Position numbers and translations under genes: made by a program. A stretch of DNA of 62,056 bases, from NCBI GenBank assembly GCA_937983055.1, contig CALJLA010000025.1, forward strand, positions 1-62,056, written 5' to 3'. Shown piece after piece: positions 1 to 9,837 of this stretch (its first letter is position 1; the number at the start of each line of letters is the position of its first letter). Under the pieces are notes generated by a model that was given only the letters and a program-made list of their open reading frames with translations, was not told where the DNA came from and made no database searches. The DNA comes from an uncultured Pseudomonadota bacterium. Lineage in GTDB: Bacteria; Pseudomonadota; Gammaproteobacteria; Burkholderiales; Eutrophovitaceae.

Positions 1-1
1 T

Positions 2-3000
2 ACGGTGAAGCTGCGGGTGATCAACCCGCGCGGTGACGAACATGGCTGGCATTGCCCGCACACCGTCATCGAGATCGTCAATCGCGATATGCCGTTTCTG
101 GTCGACTCGGTCCGCATGGAAGTCAATGCGCAGGGCTTCATCCTGCACCTGATTATCCATCCGGTGATCGGCGTGAGCCGCGATGCCGACGGCAATCTTG
201 CCGAGGTCCGTCCGGCGGGCGGTGGCGCGCTGGAATCGTGCATGCACATCGAAGTAAGCCGCGAGACCGATCCGGCCGCGCTCGAACGGCTCGAGCAAGG
301 CCTGCTTCGCGTGCTTGGCGATGTGCGCGCCGCGGTGGAAGACTGGCAGCCGATGCGCGGGCGCATGCAGGAAACCGCGCGGGAGATCAGGGCGCAGCCC
401 CCGGCACTGCCGATGGAGGAGGTGTCGGAGGGACTGGCCTTTCTCGAGTGGTTGACCGAGAACCACTTCACCTTTCTCGGTGCCCGCGACTATGTGCTGG
501 CGCGCGAAGACGGCGAGGATGTGCTGCGCATCGTCGCCGGCTCGGGGCTGGGTATCCTGCGCGACCGGGGCGCCGGCACGGCCTCGGCCAGTTTCGCCAC
601 CCTGCCGCCGGAGGTGCGCGCCCGTGCGCGCTCGGCCGAGCTGCTGGTGGTGACCAAGTCCAACTCGCGCTCGACCGTCCACCGGCCCGGCTACATGGAC
701 TACGTCGGCGTAAAGCGTTTCGATGCCGACGGCAACGTGTCCGGAGAGCGTCGCTTCCTCGGGCTCTACACCTCCGCGGCCTATAGTGCGGCGCCGGGGG
801 CGATTCCGCTGCTTCGGCGCAAGGTCGACGCGGTGATCGAGCGCGCTGGCCTGGCCCCGGGCAGCCACCTGCAGAAGGCACTGCTGGCGACGCTGGAGAG
901 CTATCCGCGCGACGAGCTGTTCCAGATCGATGCCGACGATCTGTCGCGCATCTCCAGCGCCATCCTGCATCTCGAGGAACGGCAGCGCACCCGGCTGTTC
1001 GTCAGGCGCGACCCGTTCGGGCGATTCTTTTCCTGCCTGGTGTTCGTGCCGCGGGACAACTACACCACCGAAATACGGCAGCGCCTGCAGAAGCTGCTGA
1101 TGGAGGCGCTCGACGGCCAGTCGTCGCAGTTCAGTGTGAGCCTGACGGAATCGGTGCTGGCGCGGGTGCTGATCGTGGTGCACCTGCGGCCGGGGGCGCA
1201 GCCTGTCTGCGACGAGCGTGAACTCGAGGCGCGCGTCGCGCAGGCGGTGCGCCGCTGGGAGGACGATCTCGCCGATGCCCTGATCGAGCGCCATGGCGAG
1301 GAGCGCGGACGCGACTTGCTGCGTGCCTACGGCGGGGGCTTCCCCGCGGCCTACCGGGAGGACGTCGGCGCCCGCGACGCCGTCTATGACATCGACCTGA
1401 TGGAGCAGCTCGACGACAACGAAGGCCTGTGCCTCAACCTGTACCGGCCGCTGGAAGCGGCCGAGGATGAGCTGCGCTTCAAGCTGGTGCGGCGCGGCGC
1501 GGCGGTGGCGCTGTCCCACAGCCTGCCGATGCTCGAGCACATGGGCGTCAGGGTGATGGACGAGCGCCCGTACGAGATCGAGCCGCAGGGCGCCGACCCG
1601 GTGTGGATCCATGACATGGGCCTGCGTACCGGCAGCGGCGACGAGATCGATCTCGACCAGGTGCGCGAATCGTTCCACCAGGCATTCACCCGCATCTGGC
1701 GCGGCACGCTGGAGAGCGACGATTTCAACCGGCTGGTGCTGCGCGCCGGGCTCGATTCGCGCGAGGTCGCGCTATTGCGCGCGTTCGCAAAGTACGCGCG
1801 GCAGGCCGGCTTCACCTTCAGCCAGCCGTACATAGAGGCGACGCTGTCGGCGCACCCGCGCATCGCGCGCCGGCTGGTCGAGCTGTTTCACGAGCGGTTC
1901 GATCCGGGGCGCGATACACCGCCGGCGGAGCGCGGCAAGGACGCGGTGGCGCAGATCGAGGCGGCGTTCGACACGGTGGCGAGCCTCGACGAGGACCGCA
2001 TTCTGCGCCGGATGCTGGCGCTGATCCTGGCAGTCACCCGCACCAATTATTTCCAGGTCGATGCCGACGGCGGGCCGAAGCCCTACCTGTCGCTCAAATT
2101 CGATCCAGCGCGGGTGCCGGAACTGCCCGAACCGCGGCCGATGTTCGAGATCTACGTGTACTCGCCGAGAATCGAAGGCGTGCATCTGCGCGGCGGGCGG
2201 GTGGCGCGCGGCGGCCTGCGCTGGTCCGACCGCATGGAGGATTTCCGCACCGAGGTGCTCGGCCTGATGAAGGCGCAGATGGTGAAGAACGCGGTGATCG
2301 TGCCGGTGGGCGCCAAGGGCGGGTTCGTCGTCAAGCTGCCGCCCGCCGGCGGCGACCGCGAGGCGCTGCAGAAGGAAGTGGTGTACTGCTACACCACTTT
2401 TCTGCGCGGGCTGCTGGACCTGACCGGCAACCGCGCCGGCGCGGAAGTGGTACCGCCGCCGCGGGTGGTGCGCCACGACCAGGACGATACTTACCTGGTG
2501 GTGGCCGCGGACAAGGGCACCGCGGCGTTCTCCGACATCGCCAACGGCGTGGCCGGCGAGTACCGATTCTGGATGGGCGACGCCTTCGCGTCGGGCGGCT
2601 CCACCGGCTACGACCACAAGAAAATGGCGATCACCGCCCGCGGCGCCTGGGAATCTGCGAAGAAACACTTCCGCACCCTCGACGTCGACATCCAGACCAC
2701 CGATTTCACCGTGGCCGGCGTCGGCGACATGTCGGGCGACGTCTTCGGAAACGGCATGCTGCTGTCGCGTCATATCCGGCTGATCGCCGCCTTCGACCAC
2801 AGGCATATCTTCATCGATCCGGATCCCGATGCGGAGAAGTCGTTTCGAGAGCGCGAGCGGCTGTTCGGACTCCCCCGCTCATCGTGGGCGGACTACGACA
2901 CCGGCTGCCTGTCCAAGGGCGGCGGCGTGTACCCGCGCAGCGCGAAGTCGATCTCGCTGTCGCCAGAGGCGCGTCGGGCGCTGGCAGTGGATGCGGCCAA

Positions 3001-4597
3001 GCTCACGCCGGCGGAGCTGATCCGCGCCATCCTGCGGGCGCCGGTAGATCTGCTGTACAACGGCGGCATCGGCACATACGTGAAGGCGGCGGAGGAGTCT
3101 CATGCCGACGTCGGCGACCGCAGCAACGACGCGGTGCGCGTGGACGCGGCGGAACTGCGCTGCAAGGTGGTGGTCGAGGGCGGCAACCTGGGGTTGACCC
3201 AGCGCGGGCGCATCGAGTACGCGATGAAGGGCGGACTGATCAACACCGATGCCATCGACAATTCCGCCGGGGTCGACTGCTCGGACCACGAGGTGAACAT
3301 CAAGATTCTGCTCAATGCCGTGGTCGCCGACGGCGAGCTCACCGAAAAGCAGCGCAACAACCTGCTGGAGAAGATGACCGACGAGGTGGCGGCGCTGGTG
3401 CTTCGCGACAATTACTACCAGGCGCAATCGCTGGCGGTCAGCGGCGCGCGCGGCGCGGCGCTGCTCGAGTCGCAGGCGCGCTTCATGCGCTTTCTCGAAC
3501 GCAACGGCCGCCTCAAGCGCGAGATCGAGTTCCTGCCCCCGGACGAGCAGATCGCCGAGCGCAAGGCGGCGCATGTCGGCCTGACCGCGCCGGAGCGCGC
3601 GGTGCTGCTGGCCTACAGCAAGATCTGGCTGTGCGACGAGCTGCTGGCCTCCAGCGCGCCGGACGACCCGTTCATCCGCACTGCGCTGCGTCGGTACTTT
3701 CCTGCGCAGCTCGCCAAGCGCTTCGGCGACGCCATCGACGCTCATCCCCTGCGCCGCGAGATCATCTGCACCCATGTGTGCAACAGCATGGTCAACCGGG
3801 TGGGCAGCACCTTCGTGCACCGGATGATGGAGGAGACCGGCGCACGGCCCTCGGATGTGGTGCGCGCCTACCTGCTGGCGCGCGAGACCTTCTCGCTGGT
3901 GAAAACCTGGGGCGAAATCGATGCGCTCGACAACAAGGTTCCCGATCGGGTGCAGACGTCGATGCTGATCCAGGTGGGTCAGCTCACGGTGCGGGCGACA
4001 CTGTGGTTCCTGCGCCGCCGCCTTGCGGGCGGCGACCTGGCGGAGACGGTCGCGCGCTTCGGCAAGCCGGTGGACAGCGTGGTGGGGCTGCTCGAGCCGC
4101 GCCTGGGCGAGGGCGAGTTCGAAGCGGCGGGCAAGGCGGCGGACGAACTCGCCGCCGCCGGCGTGCCGTCGGCGCTGGCGCGCCGGGTGGCCGCAGCTGA
4201 TTCCGCCTACGCGGCCCTCGATATCACCGAGGTGGCGCAGGCCGGCCGGCGCGAGGTGTCGTGTGTGGCGGAAGTCTACTTCCGGCTGGCTGCGCGTCTG
4301 AGCGTCGCCTGGCTGCGGCGACAGATCGGCCAGCTGCCGAGCGACTCGCACTGGCAGACGCTGGCGCGCGCGGCATTGCGCGACGAACTGGCCGAATTGC
4401 TGCGCGCCCTGACGGCCCAGGTGCTGAACCGGAGCCCGGACCTGCAGTCGCCGGAAGCGCTGCTGTCGGCCTGGGAAGAGAACAACCGCAGTCCGATCGA
4501 GCGTGCCCGCCAGGTGCTGGGCGAGCTGCAGGGCGCCGCGGCCCCGGATCTTGCGATGCTGTCGGTCGGTGTGCGCGAGCTGAGAAACCTGGTGTAG
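2..4597 (+). CDS. NAD-specific glutamate dehydrogenase, large (about 180 kDa) type, 5' end cut off
   Basis: Oxidative deamination of glutamate to 2-oxoglutarate with NAD in the cytoplasm. About 1530 residues are visible, against about 1600 in the family, and the frame stays open to the window edge, so the N-terminus is missing. The GTG at base 5 is only the first in-frame start-like codon. The catalytic core is clear: a GGLRWSDR stretch, then KNAVIVPVGAKGGF near visible residue 760 holding the substrate and catalytic lysines. The dinucleotide-binding stretch VGDMSGDVFGNG lies near residue 910 and VEGGNLGLTQ near 1060. The N-terminal third resembles the ACT-like regulatory region of this family. 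It stands alone; the next gene begins 135 bp later. Antisense open frames are GC-driven shadows. Confidence 0.95.
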   Translation, partial: TVKLRVINPRGDEHGWHCPHTVIEIVNRDMPFLVDSVRMEVNAQGFILHLIIHPVIGVSRDADGNLAEVRPAGGGALESCMHIEVSRETDPAALERLEQGLLRVLGDVRAAVEDWQPMRGRMQETAREIRAQPPALPMEEVSEGLAFLEWLTENHFTFLGARDYVLAREDGEDVLRIVAGSGLGILRDRGAGTASASFATLPPEVRARARSAELLVVTKSNSRSTVHRPGYMDYVGVKRFDADGNVSGERRFLGLYTSAAYSAAPGAIPLLRRKVDAVIERAGLAPGSHLQKALLATLESYPRDELFQIDADDLSRISSAILHLEERQRTRLFVRRDPFGRFFSCLVFVPRDNYTTEIRQRLQKLLMEALDGQSSQFSVSLTESVLARVLIVVHLRPGAQPVCDERELEARVAQAVRRWEDDLADALIERHGEERGRDLLRAYGGGFPAAYREDVGARDAVYDIDLMEQLDDNEGLCLNLYRPLEAAEDELRFKLVRRGAAVALSHSLPMLEHMGVRVMDERPYEIEPQGADPVWIHDMGLRTGSGDEIDLDQVRESFHQAFTRIWRGTLESDDFNRLVLRAGLDSREVALLRAFAKYARQAGFTFSQPYIEATLSAHPRIARRLVELFHERFDPGRDTPPAERGKDAVAQIEAAFDTVASLDEDRILRRMLALILAVTRTNYFQVDADGGPKPYLSLKFDPARVPELPEPRPMFEIYVYSPRIEGVHLRGGRVARGGLRWSDRMEDFRTEVLGLMKAQMVKNAVIVPVGAKGGFVVKLPPAGGDREALQKEVVYCYTTFLRGLLDLTGNRAGAEVVPPPRVVRHDQDDTYLVVAADKGTAAFSDIANGVAGEYRFWMGDAFASGGSTGYDHKKMAITARGAWESAKKHFRTLDVDIQTTDFTVAGVGDMSGDVFGNGMLLSRHIRLIAAFDHRHIFIDPDPDAEKSFRERERLFGLPRSSWADYDTGCLSKGGGVYPRSAKSISLSPEARRALAVDAAKLTPAELIRAILRAPVDLLYNGGIGTYVKAAEESHADVGDRSNDAVRVDAAELRCKVVVEGGNLGLTQRGRIEYAMKGGLINTDAIDNSAGVDCSDHEVNIKILLNAVVADGELTEKQRNNLLEKMTDEVAALVLRDNYYQAQSLAVSGARGAALLESQARFMRFLERNGRLKREIEFLPPDEQIAERKAAHVGLTAPERAVLLAYSKIWLCDELLASSAPDDPFIRTALRRYFPAQLAKRFGDAIDAHPLRREIICTHVCNSMVNRVGSTFVHRMMEETGARPSDVVRAYLLARETFSLVKTWGEIDALDNKVPDRVQTSMLIQVGQLTVRATLWFLRRRLAGGDLAETVARFGKPVDSVVGLLEPRLGEGEFEAAGKAADELAAAGVPSALARRVAAADSAYAALDITEVAQAGRREVSCVAEVYFRLAARLSVAWLRRQIGQLPSDSHWQTLARAALRDELAELLRALTAQVLNRSPDLQSPEALLSAWEENNRSPIERARQVLGELQGAAAPDLAMLSVGVRELRNLV

Positions 4598-4732
4598 TCG
4601 GCGAACGATGGGCCCGATCCGGTGGTCCACCCGGACATGGGGCGCGGCGGTCGCGGCCCCTGATGTCGACGTCGTACGCAGCTTGGCCATCGCGTCGCAG
4701 GCGGCCGGGCGAAACGGCAGAAGGAGGAGTCC

Positions 4733-5329
4733 ATGGGAACGGATGACACCTACAGATTGACGACAGGCGATGCGCTGATCGTGGTCGACGTGCAGAATGA
4801 TTTCCTGCCGGGCGGAGCGCTCGGCGTGTCGCATGGCGATGAGGTGGTGCCGGTGATCAACCGCTATATCGAACGCTTCGACCGGCTGGGGTTGCCGATC
4901 GTGGCAACCCGCGACTGGCATCCGCGCAACCACTGCTCGTTCGCGCAGCGCGGCGGGCCCTGGCCGCCGCACTGCATTGCACAGAGCGAAGGTGCGCGGT
5001 TCGCGGCGGAACTCAAGCTGCCGCCATCGGCGCAGATCGTCTCGAAGGCCACGACAGCGGACGAAGAAGCCTACTCGGGCTTCGGCGGCACCGGCCTCGC
5101 CGGAAACCTGCGCGAGCGCGGCGTGCGCCGGCTGTTCATCGGCGGGCTGGCGACCGACTACTGCGTGCTGAACACGGTGAAGGATGCCCGGCAGAACGGC
5201 TTCGAGGTCGTGCTGCTGCGCGATGCAATTCGCGCGGTGGACGTGAAGGCCGGCGATGGAGAGCGCGCCGAAGCGGAGATGCTGCGCGCCGGCGCACAGC
5301 CCGCGGTGATCGGGCGGCTGGCGGCCTGA
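4733..5329 (+). CDS. pncA: Nicotinamidase, isochorismatase-like fold
   Basis: Hydrolyses nicotinamide to nicotinate in NAD salvage. The 198-aa product carries the full active site of the family: nucleophile Cys144 in TDYCV, Asp19 in VDVQNDF and Lys105, plus metal ligands Asp61 and His63 in RDWHP and His80 in PPHC. A good Shine-Dalgarno (AGAAGGAGG) precedes the ATG. It ends 5 bp before the nicotinate phosphoribosyltransferase gene, so the two consecutive salvage enzymes are almost certainly cotranscribed. Confidence 0.95.
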   Translation: MGTDDTYRLTTGDALIVVDVQNDFLPGGALGVSHGDEVVPVINRYIERFDRLGLPIVATRDWHPRNHCSFAQRGGPWPPHCIAQSEGARFAAELKLPPSAQIVSKATTADEEAYSGFGGTGLAGNLRERGVRRLFIGGLATDYCVLNTVKDARQNGFEVVLLRDAIRAVDVKAGDGERAEAEMLRAGAQPAVIGRLAA

Positions 5330-5334
5330 CGACG

Positions 5335-6726
5335 ATGGAGATGCCGTCCGTGCCGCGGCCGGCGGACCCCGGTGCCAGCGCGCTGCTTACCGATCTTTAC
5401 CAGCTGACCATGCTGGCGGCGTATCGCGCGCGCGGGATGCAGGCGCCCGCGGTGTTCGAGTTCTTCGTGCGCAAGCTGCCCGACGACCGCAATTTCCTGG
5501 TGGCGGCCGGGCTGGAGCAGGTGCTGGAGTATCTTGTGACATTGCGGTTCACGGCCGACGAGATCGACTGGCTCGCGCGCAGCGGCCGGTTTCCCGACGA
5601 ATTCCTGCGCTGGCTGGCGCAATTTCGCTTCGAAGGCGATGTGCATGCGCTGCCCGAGGGCACGCTGGTGTTTCCAGACGAGCCGCTGATCCGGGTGACG
5701 GCGCCGTTGCCGCAGGCGCAGCTGGTTGAAACGCGCATCGTCAACCTGCTGCAGTTCCAGACGCTGGTCGCAACCAAGGCGGCGCGTGCGGTGTTGGTCG
5801 GCCGCGACCGCCTGCTGGTGGACTTCGGGCTGCGCCGCGCGCACGGCGCCGAGGCCGGGCTGCTGGCGGCACGCGCGGCGAATCTGGCGGGTTATGCCGG
5901 CACCGCCACCGTGCTCGCCGGCGCGCGCTTCGACATCCCGCTGTACGGCACGATGGCGCATTCGTATATCCAGGCGCACGACTCCGAATCGCAGGCCTTC
6001 GAAGACTTCGTGCGGCAGTACCCTGCGGGCACGACGCTGCTGGTGGACACCTACGACACCGAGGCCGGCGCGGAAAAAGCCGCCGCGCTCGCCAACCGGT
6101 TACGCGACGAAGGCGTGCGCGTCGGCGCGGTGCGGCTGGACAGCGGGGATCTCGGCGACCATGCCCGCAAGGTCCGGAAGATTCTCGACGCGCGGGGCTG
6201 CCGGGACATCCGCATCTTCGTGAGCGGCGGTCTGGACGAGCGCCTGATCGACCGTCTGCTTTCGTCCGGGGCGCCGATCGACGGCTTCGGCGTGGGCACC
6301 AGCCTGGTCACTTCCGAGGACGCGCCGGCGCTCGACTGCGCGTACAAGCTGGCCGAGTACGCCGGCACGCCGCGCCGCAAGCGCTCCGAAGGCAAGCAGA
6401 CCTGGCCCGGACGCAAGCAGGTGTTTCGGCGATTCGATCGCGACGGCCGCCTCGCCGGTGACACCATCGGTCTGGAAGCGGAGCGCTGCGACGGCGAGCC
6501 GCTGCTGCGGCTGGTGATGCGCAATGGCCGGCGCCTGGCGCCCGCGCCGTCGCTCCGCGAGGCGCGCGAGCATTGCAAGGCTTCGCTTGCCCGGTTGCCG
6601 GCGCCGCTCAGGTCGCTGGATCGCGCGAAGCCCGTCTACCCGGTTGGTCTGAGCGATGGCGTGCGCCGGCTCGCGGGCGAAGCAGACCGACTGAGCCGCG
6701 CGGAACCGGCGCATCCGGCGGGTTGA
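5335..6726 (+). CDS. pncB: Nicotinate phosphoribosyltransferase
   Basis: Converts nicotinate plus PRPP to nicotinate mononucleotide, the step after the nicotinamidase encoded 5 bp upstream. The 463-aa length is normal for the bacterial NAPRTase family. The N-terminal LLTDLYQLTM stretch, FEFFVRKLP and the conserved histidine of GTMAHSYIQAH (His209, the position phosphorylated in characterised enzymes) are present, as are the RLDSGDLG phosphoribosyl region and the late GVGTSLVTS loop. The C-terminus beyond residue 430 is variable and Arg/Ala-rich. The pair lets the cell rebuild NAD from nicotinamide. Confidence 0.95.
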   Translation: MEMPSVPRPADPGASALLTDLYQLTMLAAYRARGMQAPAVFEFFVRKLPDDRNFLVAAGLEQVLEYLVTLRFTADEIDWLARSGRFPDEFLRWLAQFRFEGDVHALPEGTLVFPDEPLIRVTAPLPQAQLVETRIVNLLQFQTLVATKAARAVLVGRDRLLVDFGLRRAHGAEAGLLAARAANLAGYAGTATVLAGARFDIPLYGTMAHSYIQAHDSESQAFEDFVRQYPAGTTLLVDTYDTEAGAEKAAALANRLRDEGVRVGAVRLDSGDLGDHARKVRKILDARGCRDIRIFVSGGLDERLIDRLLSSGAPIDGFGVGTSLVTSEDAPALDCAYKLAEYAGTPRRKRSEGKQTWPGRKQVFRRFDRDGRLAGDTIGLEAERCDGEPLLRLVMRNGRRLAPAPSLREAREHCKASLARLPAPLRSLDRAKPVYPVGLSDGVRRLAGEADRLSRAEPAHPAG

Positions 6727-6735
6727 ATCGCCCCC

Positions 6736-8604
6736 TCAGGACCGGCCGCCGGGGGCGGGTTTCGCCGCAGGCCTGCGCAGGGCGGCAACCTGCGCGGCGA
6801 CCACCACGGCAATCAGGGCGAAGCCGGCCAGATCGGTGATCAGCCCCGGCTTGATCAGGGTGAAGGCCGCGGCGACGAGCGTGAGGCGCTGCCACGCCGA
6901 CGCGGTGCCAAGCAGGTAACCCGACAGCCCGGCGGCGAGGCAGATCACGCCGACCACCGCGGTGAACGCGGTGAGCGAAATCGCCAGCGGGCTGCCGATC
7001 ATCAGCAGCGACGGGCCGAACACGAACATGAAGGGAATGATGTAGCCGGTGGCGCCCAGCCGCAGCGCGGCGATGCTCGATTCCCACAGAGCCGCGCGCG
7101 AGATGCCGTTGGCGGCATACACCGCCAGTGCCACCGGCGGGGTGATGGCCGACAGAATGGCGAAATAGAACACGAACATGTGCGCTGCCTCGGTGAGCAC
7201 GCCCAGCTTCACCAGCGCCGGCACCAGCAGCGCGGTCTGCATGATGTAGGCGGGCGCGGTGGGCATGCCCATGCCGAGCACGATGCCTGCCAGCATGGTC
7301 AGCACCAGCGCGATCAGCATGTGGTTCGATGCCGCCGCCAGTACCAGGTCGGTGAATTCCAGCCCGAGCCCGGTGAGGAAGATTACGCCGATGACGATGC
7401 CGGCGCAGGCGCAGGAAAGCGCCACCGACACGGTGTTGCGGGCGCCGTGCTCGAGCGCGGCGACCACATTGCCGAGCTGCACGTACTGCCGAGTGCTCTT
7501 GCGCAGCAGCGCGGTGGGCAGCGTCGAGGCAATGCCGCACAGCGCGGCGAAGGGCGCGCTGTAACCGGCGAGCAGCGTGCCGATGATGATGACGAGCGGC
7601 AGGAACAGATGCCCGCGCTCCTTCAGCACCAATCCCAGGCGCGGCAGTTCGGCGCGCGGCAGGCCTTTCATGCCGAGGCGCTTGGCCTCGAAGTGCACCG
7701 TCATGAACACTGCCAGGTAATACAGCACCGCCGGCAGCAGTGCGAAGGCGGCCACGCTCAGGTAGCTGATGCCGAGAAACTCCGCCATGATGAAGGCGGC
7801 GGCGCCCATGATCGGCGGCATGATCTGGCCGCCGGTCGAGGCCACCGCTTCCACCGCGCCGGCGAAGGCCGGGCGGTAGCCGATGCGCTTCATCAGCGGG
7901 ATGGTGAAGGTGCCGGTGGTCATCACGTTCGCCACCGCGCTGCCCGACACGGTGCCGAACATGCCGCTGGTCAGGCACGACACCTTGGCGGGTCCGCCGG
8001 CGGTGTGGCCGGTCAGGCTCATCGCGAAGTCCATGAACAGCTGGCCGGTGCCGGTGCGCTCGACCAGCGCGCCGAACAGGATGAACAGCATTACGTAGGT
8101 TGCCGAGACGTAGAGCGGAATGCCGAAGATGCCCTCGGTGCCGATGTACATCTGCTCGACCAGCTGGCCCAGGTCGCTGCCGCCGGGCAGCACGGCATAG
8201 GCGAGAAACGCCGCGGCGGTGAGCGGCAGCGTCCAGCCCACCGCGCGCCGCGTCGCCTCCAGCACCAGCGCGATGGTCGCGACGCCGAACACCCAGTCCG
8301 CCGGCCGCAGCGGATCGACGTAGATCATCCGGTTGATCACATACTCGCGCTCGACGATGAGGTAGCCGCAGGCGGCGACGCTCGCCACCAGCAGCAGCCA
8401 TTCGAGCAGCCGCGGGCGTTCGGGCGTTCCGCCGGGGCGCCCCGGCAGCAGCAGGAAGGCCAGCACCAGCGCAAAGCCGAGATGCGCGCTGCGCAGCGTG
8501 AGTGCATCCGGCGGGCCGAACCACGCGATGTACAGGTGAAACCCCGACATCGCCAGGGCGACGCCGGTGATGAGCCAGCCGACCGCGGTCTTGTTGCGCA
8601 GCAT
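6736..8604 (-). CDS. TRAP transporter fused permease (DctQ-DctM fusion, TAXI type)
   Basis: Inner-membrane permease of a tripartite ATP-independent periplasmic transporter that moves an unidentified organic acid using an ion gradient. The 622-aa product consists almost entirely of hydrophobic helices: an N-terminal four-helix DctQ-like part (about residues 1-150) joined to a DctM-like part with repeated glycine-rich stretches such as TGHTAGGPAKVS and IMPPIMGAAAF. Such Q-M fusions are typical of TRAP systems that use TAXI binding proteins, and the TAXI gene lies 18 bp upstream on the same strand. The substrate cannot be read from sequence. Confidence 0.92.
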   Translation of the reverse strand: MLRNKTAVGWLITGVALAMSGFHLYIAWFGPPDALTLRSAHLGFALVLAFLLLPGRPGGTPERPRLLEWLLLVASVAACGYLIVEREYVINRMIYVDPLRPADWVFGVATIALVLEATRRAVGWTLPLTAAAFLAYAVLPGGSDLGQLVEQMYIGTEGIFGIPLYVSATYVMLFILFGALVERTGTGQLFMDFAMSLTGHTAGGPAKVSCLTSGMFGTVSGSAVANVMTTGTFTIPLMKRIGYRPAFAGAVEAVASTGGQIMPPIMGAAAFIMAEFLGISYLSVAAFALLPAVLYYLAVFMTVHFEAKRLGMKGLPRAELPRLGLVLKERGHLFLPLVIIIGTLLAGYSAPFAALCGIASTLPTALLRKSTRQYVQLGNVVAALEHGARNTVSVALSCACAGIVIGVIFLTGLGLEFTDLVLAAASNHMLIALVLTMLAGIVLGMGMPTAPAYIMQTALLVPALVKLGVLTEAAHMFVFYFAILSAITPPVALAVYAANGISRAALWESSIAALRLGATGYIIPFMFVFGPSLLMIGSPLAISLTAFTAVVGVICLAAGLSGYLLGTASAWQRLTLVAAAFTLIKPGLITDLAGFALIAVVVAAQVAALRRPAAKPAPGGRS

Positions 8605-8622
8605 CGTGGTGGCGTTCGCCGC

Positions 8623-9588
8623 TCAGCCGCCGCCGGCGGCGGTGTCGACGCCGCGCTCGCCGTACCACTGCGCGGCGCCCGCGTGCAGCGGCACGCCGAT
8701 ATCCATGCCCATGCTCTGCGGCGTCGCACTGCGCAACGCCTTGGTGATCGAGGTCAGTTCCTGCAGATTGGCAAACAGGCTGTCGAGAATGCGGTACACG
8801 ATCCCGGGGTCGAGGTCGCAGCGGGCGATCATGTGCGTGGTGTAGCCGATCGTAGGCACGTCGGCGGTCTGTCCCGGATAGGTGCCGGCCGGTATCACCG
8901 CGCGGCGGTAGCCGTTGTTGATTGCCTTCATCTTCGCCAGCGCGTCGTCCGGTACCGCGACCAGCGCGATGTTGCGTGCGCTTGCGAGGTCCATCACCGC
9001 ACCGGCGGGAATCGTGGTGCCGAGGGTGAAGATCTGCGCGTTGTCGTCCTTCAGCAGGGTGACGGAATCGGTGTAAGAGCCGTAGTTCACCCGCGACAAG
9101 TCGTCGTACGTCATGCCGTACACCCGCAGAAGGTGACGGGTGATCGCCTCGGCCGTGTTGCCCCGCGTCTGCGCCGCCAGCGCCCGGCCGCGAAAGTCGG
9201 CCGGCGATGAGATCCCGGAGCCCGCGACGGTGACGATCTGGAAATACTGCGGGTAAAAAGTGGCCACGTGACACACGTTGGTCGCCCGCGTATCGAACGG
9301 CGGTTCGCCGTTGATGGCGTCCACGGTCGAAACCGAGTTGGCGAAGCCCAGCTGCGCCTGCCCCGATTCGACAGCCTTCACATTGGCGATGCCCGCGCCG
9401 GGCACCACCTGGAGCGACACGCCCTCGAGATTGTTCTCGACAATGTTCTTGACCGCGCCACCGAGCGGATACCAGGAGCCGCCCTGCGGCCCGGTGACCA
9501 GTCGCAGTTTCTGGTCGGTCGACGGGCAGGCCGTCAGCAGGGCGACGGCCAGAAGCATTGTGGCGAGCGCGAGGACTCGGCGCGCCAT
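8623..9588 (-). CDS. TAXI-family TRAP transporter solute-binding lipoprotein
   Basis: Periplasmic substrate receptor for the fused TRAP permease encoded directly downstream. The ATG at 9588 is chosen because AAAGGAGGAG stands just upstream and because it begins a clean lipoprotein signal: a hydrophobic stretch ending in the lipobox LTAC with Cys21 as lipidation site. The open frame runs 78 codons further upstream but has no signal logic there. The mature 300-aa part has the TAXI pattern, with TGPQGGSWYPLGG near residue 33 and an ESGQAQLGFANS stretch. It probably binds a small organic acid such as glutamate or a related compound, but this is a family guess. Confidence 0.92.
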   Translation of the reverse strand: MARRVLALATMLLAVALLTACPSTDQKLRLVTGPQGGSWYPLGGAVKNIVENNLEGVSLQVVPGAGIANVKAVESGQAQLGFANSVSTVDAINGEPPFDTRATNVCHVATFYPQYFQIVTVAGSGISSPADFRGRALAAQTRGNTAEAITRHLLRVYGMTYDDLSRVNYGSYTDSVTLLKDDNAQIFTLGTTIPAGAVMDLASARNIALVAVPDDALAKMKAINNGYRRAVIPAGTYPGQTADVPTIGYTTHMIARCDLDPGIVYRILDSLFANLQELTSITKALRSATPQSMGMDIGVPLHAGAAQWYGERGVDTAAGGG

Positions 9589-9837
9589 TGAACTCTCCTC
9601 CTTTGTTTGATCGGTGCGGCCGGTGACCCGGTCTTCACGCTGCGACGCAGCAGTCGCTGCGCGGCAGAACGTCAGGCGGACGTTACACGATATCCCGCGC
9701 GCCGAAAACGCAAACGCCGGCGTTCTCAGACGGGCCGGCAGGTTCCGGCGGCCGCGCCGATCGAATATGGGGCAGTTGCGAATCGGCACCGCCTGGGCGA
9801 GAGTGCCGATCGGTTCGCACACCCATTCACCGAAATC

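Noticed and set aside
2879..4972. 697-codon open frame antisense to glutamate dehydrogenase and pncA
   Set aside because: GC-driven shadow: His/Arg/Ala-rich, no family, and covers two certain genes.
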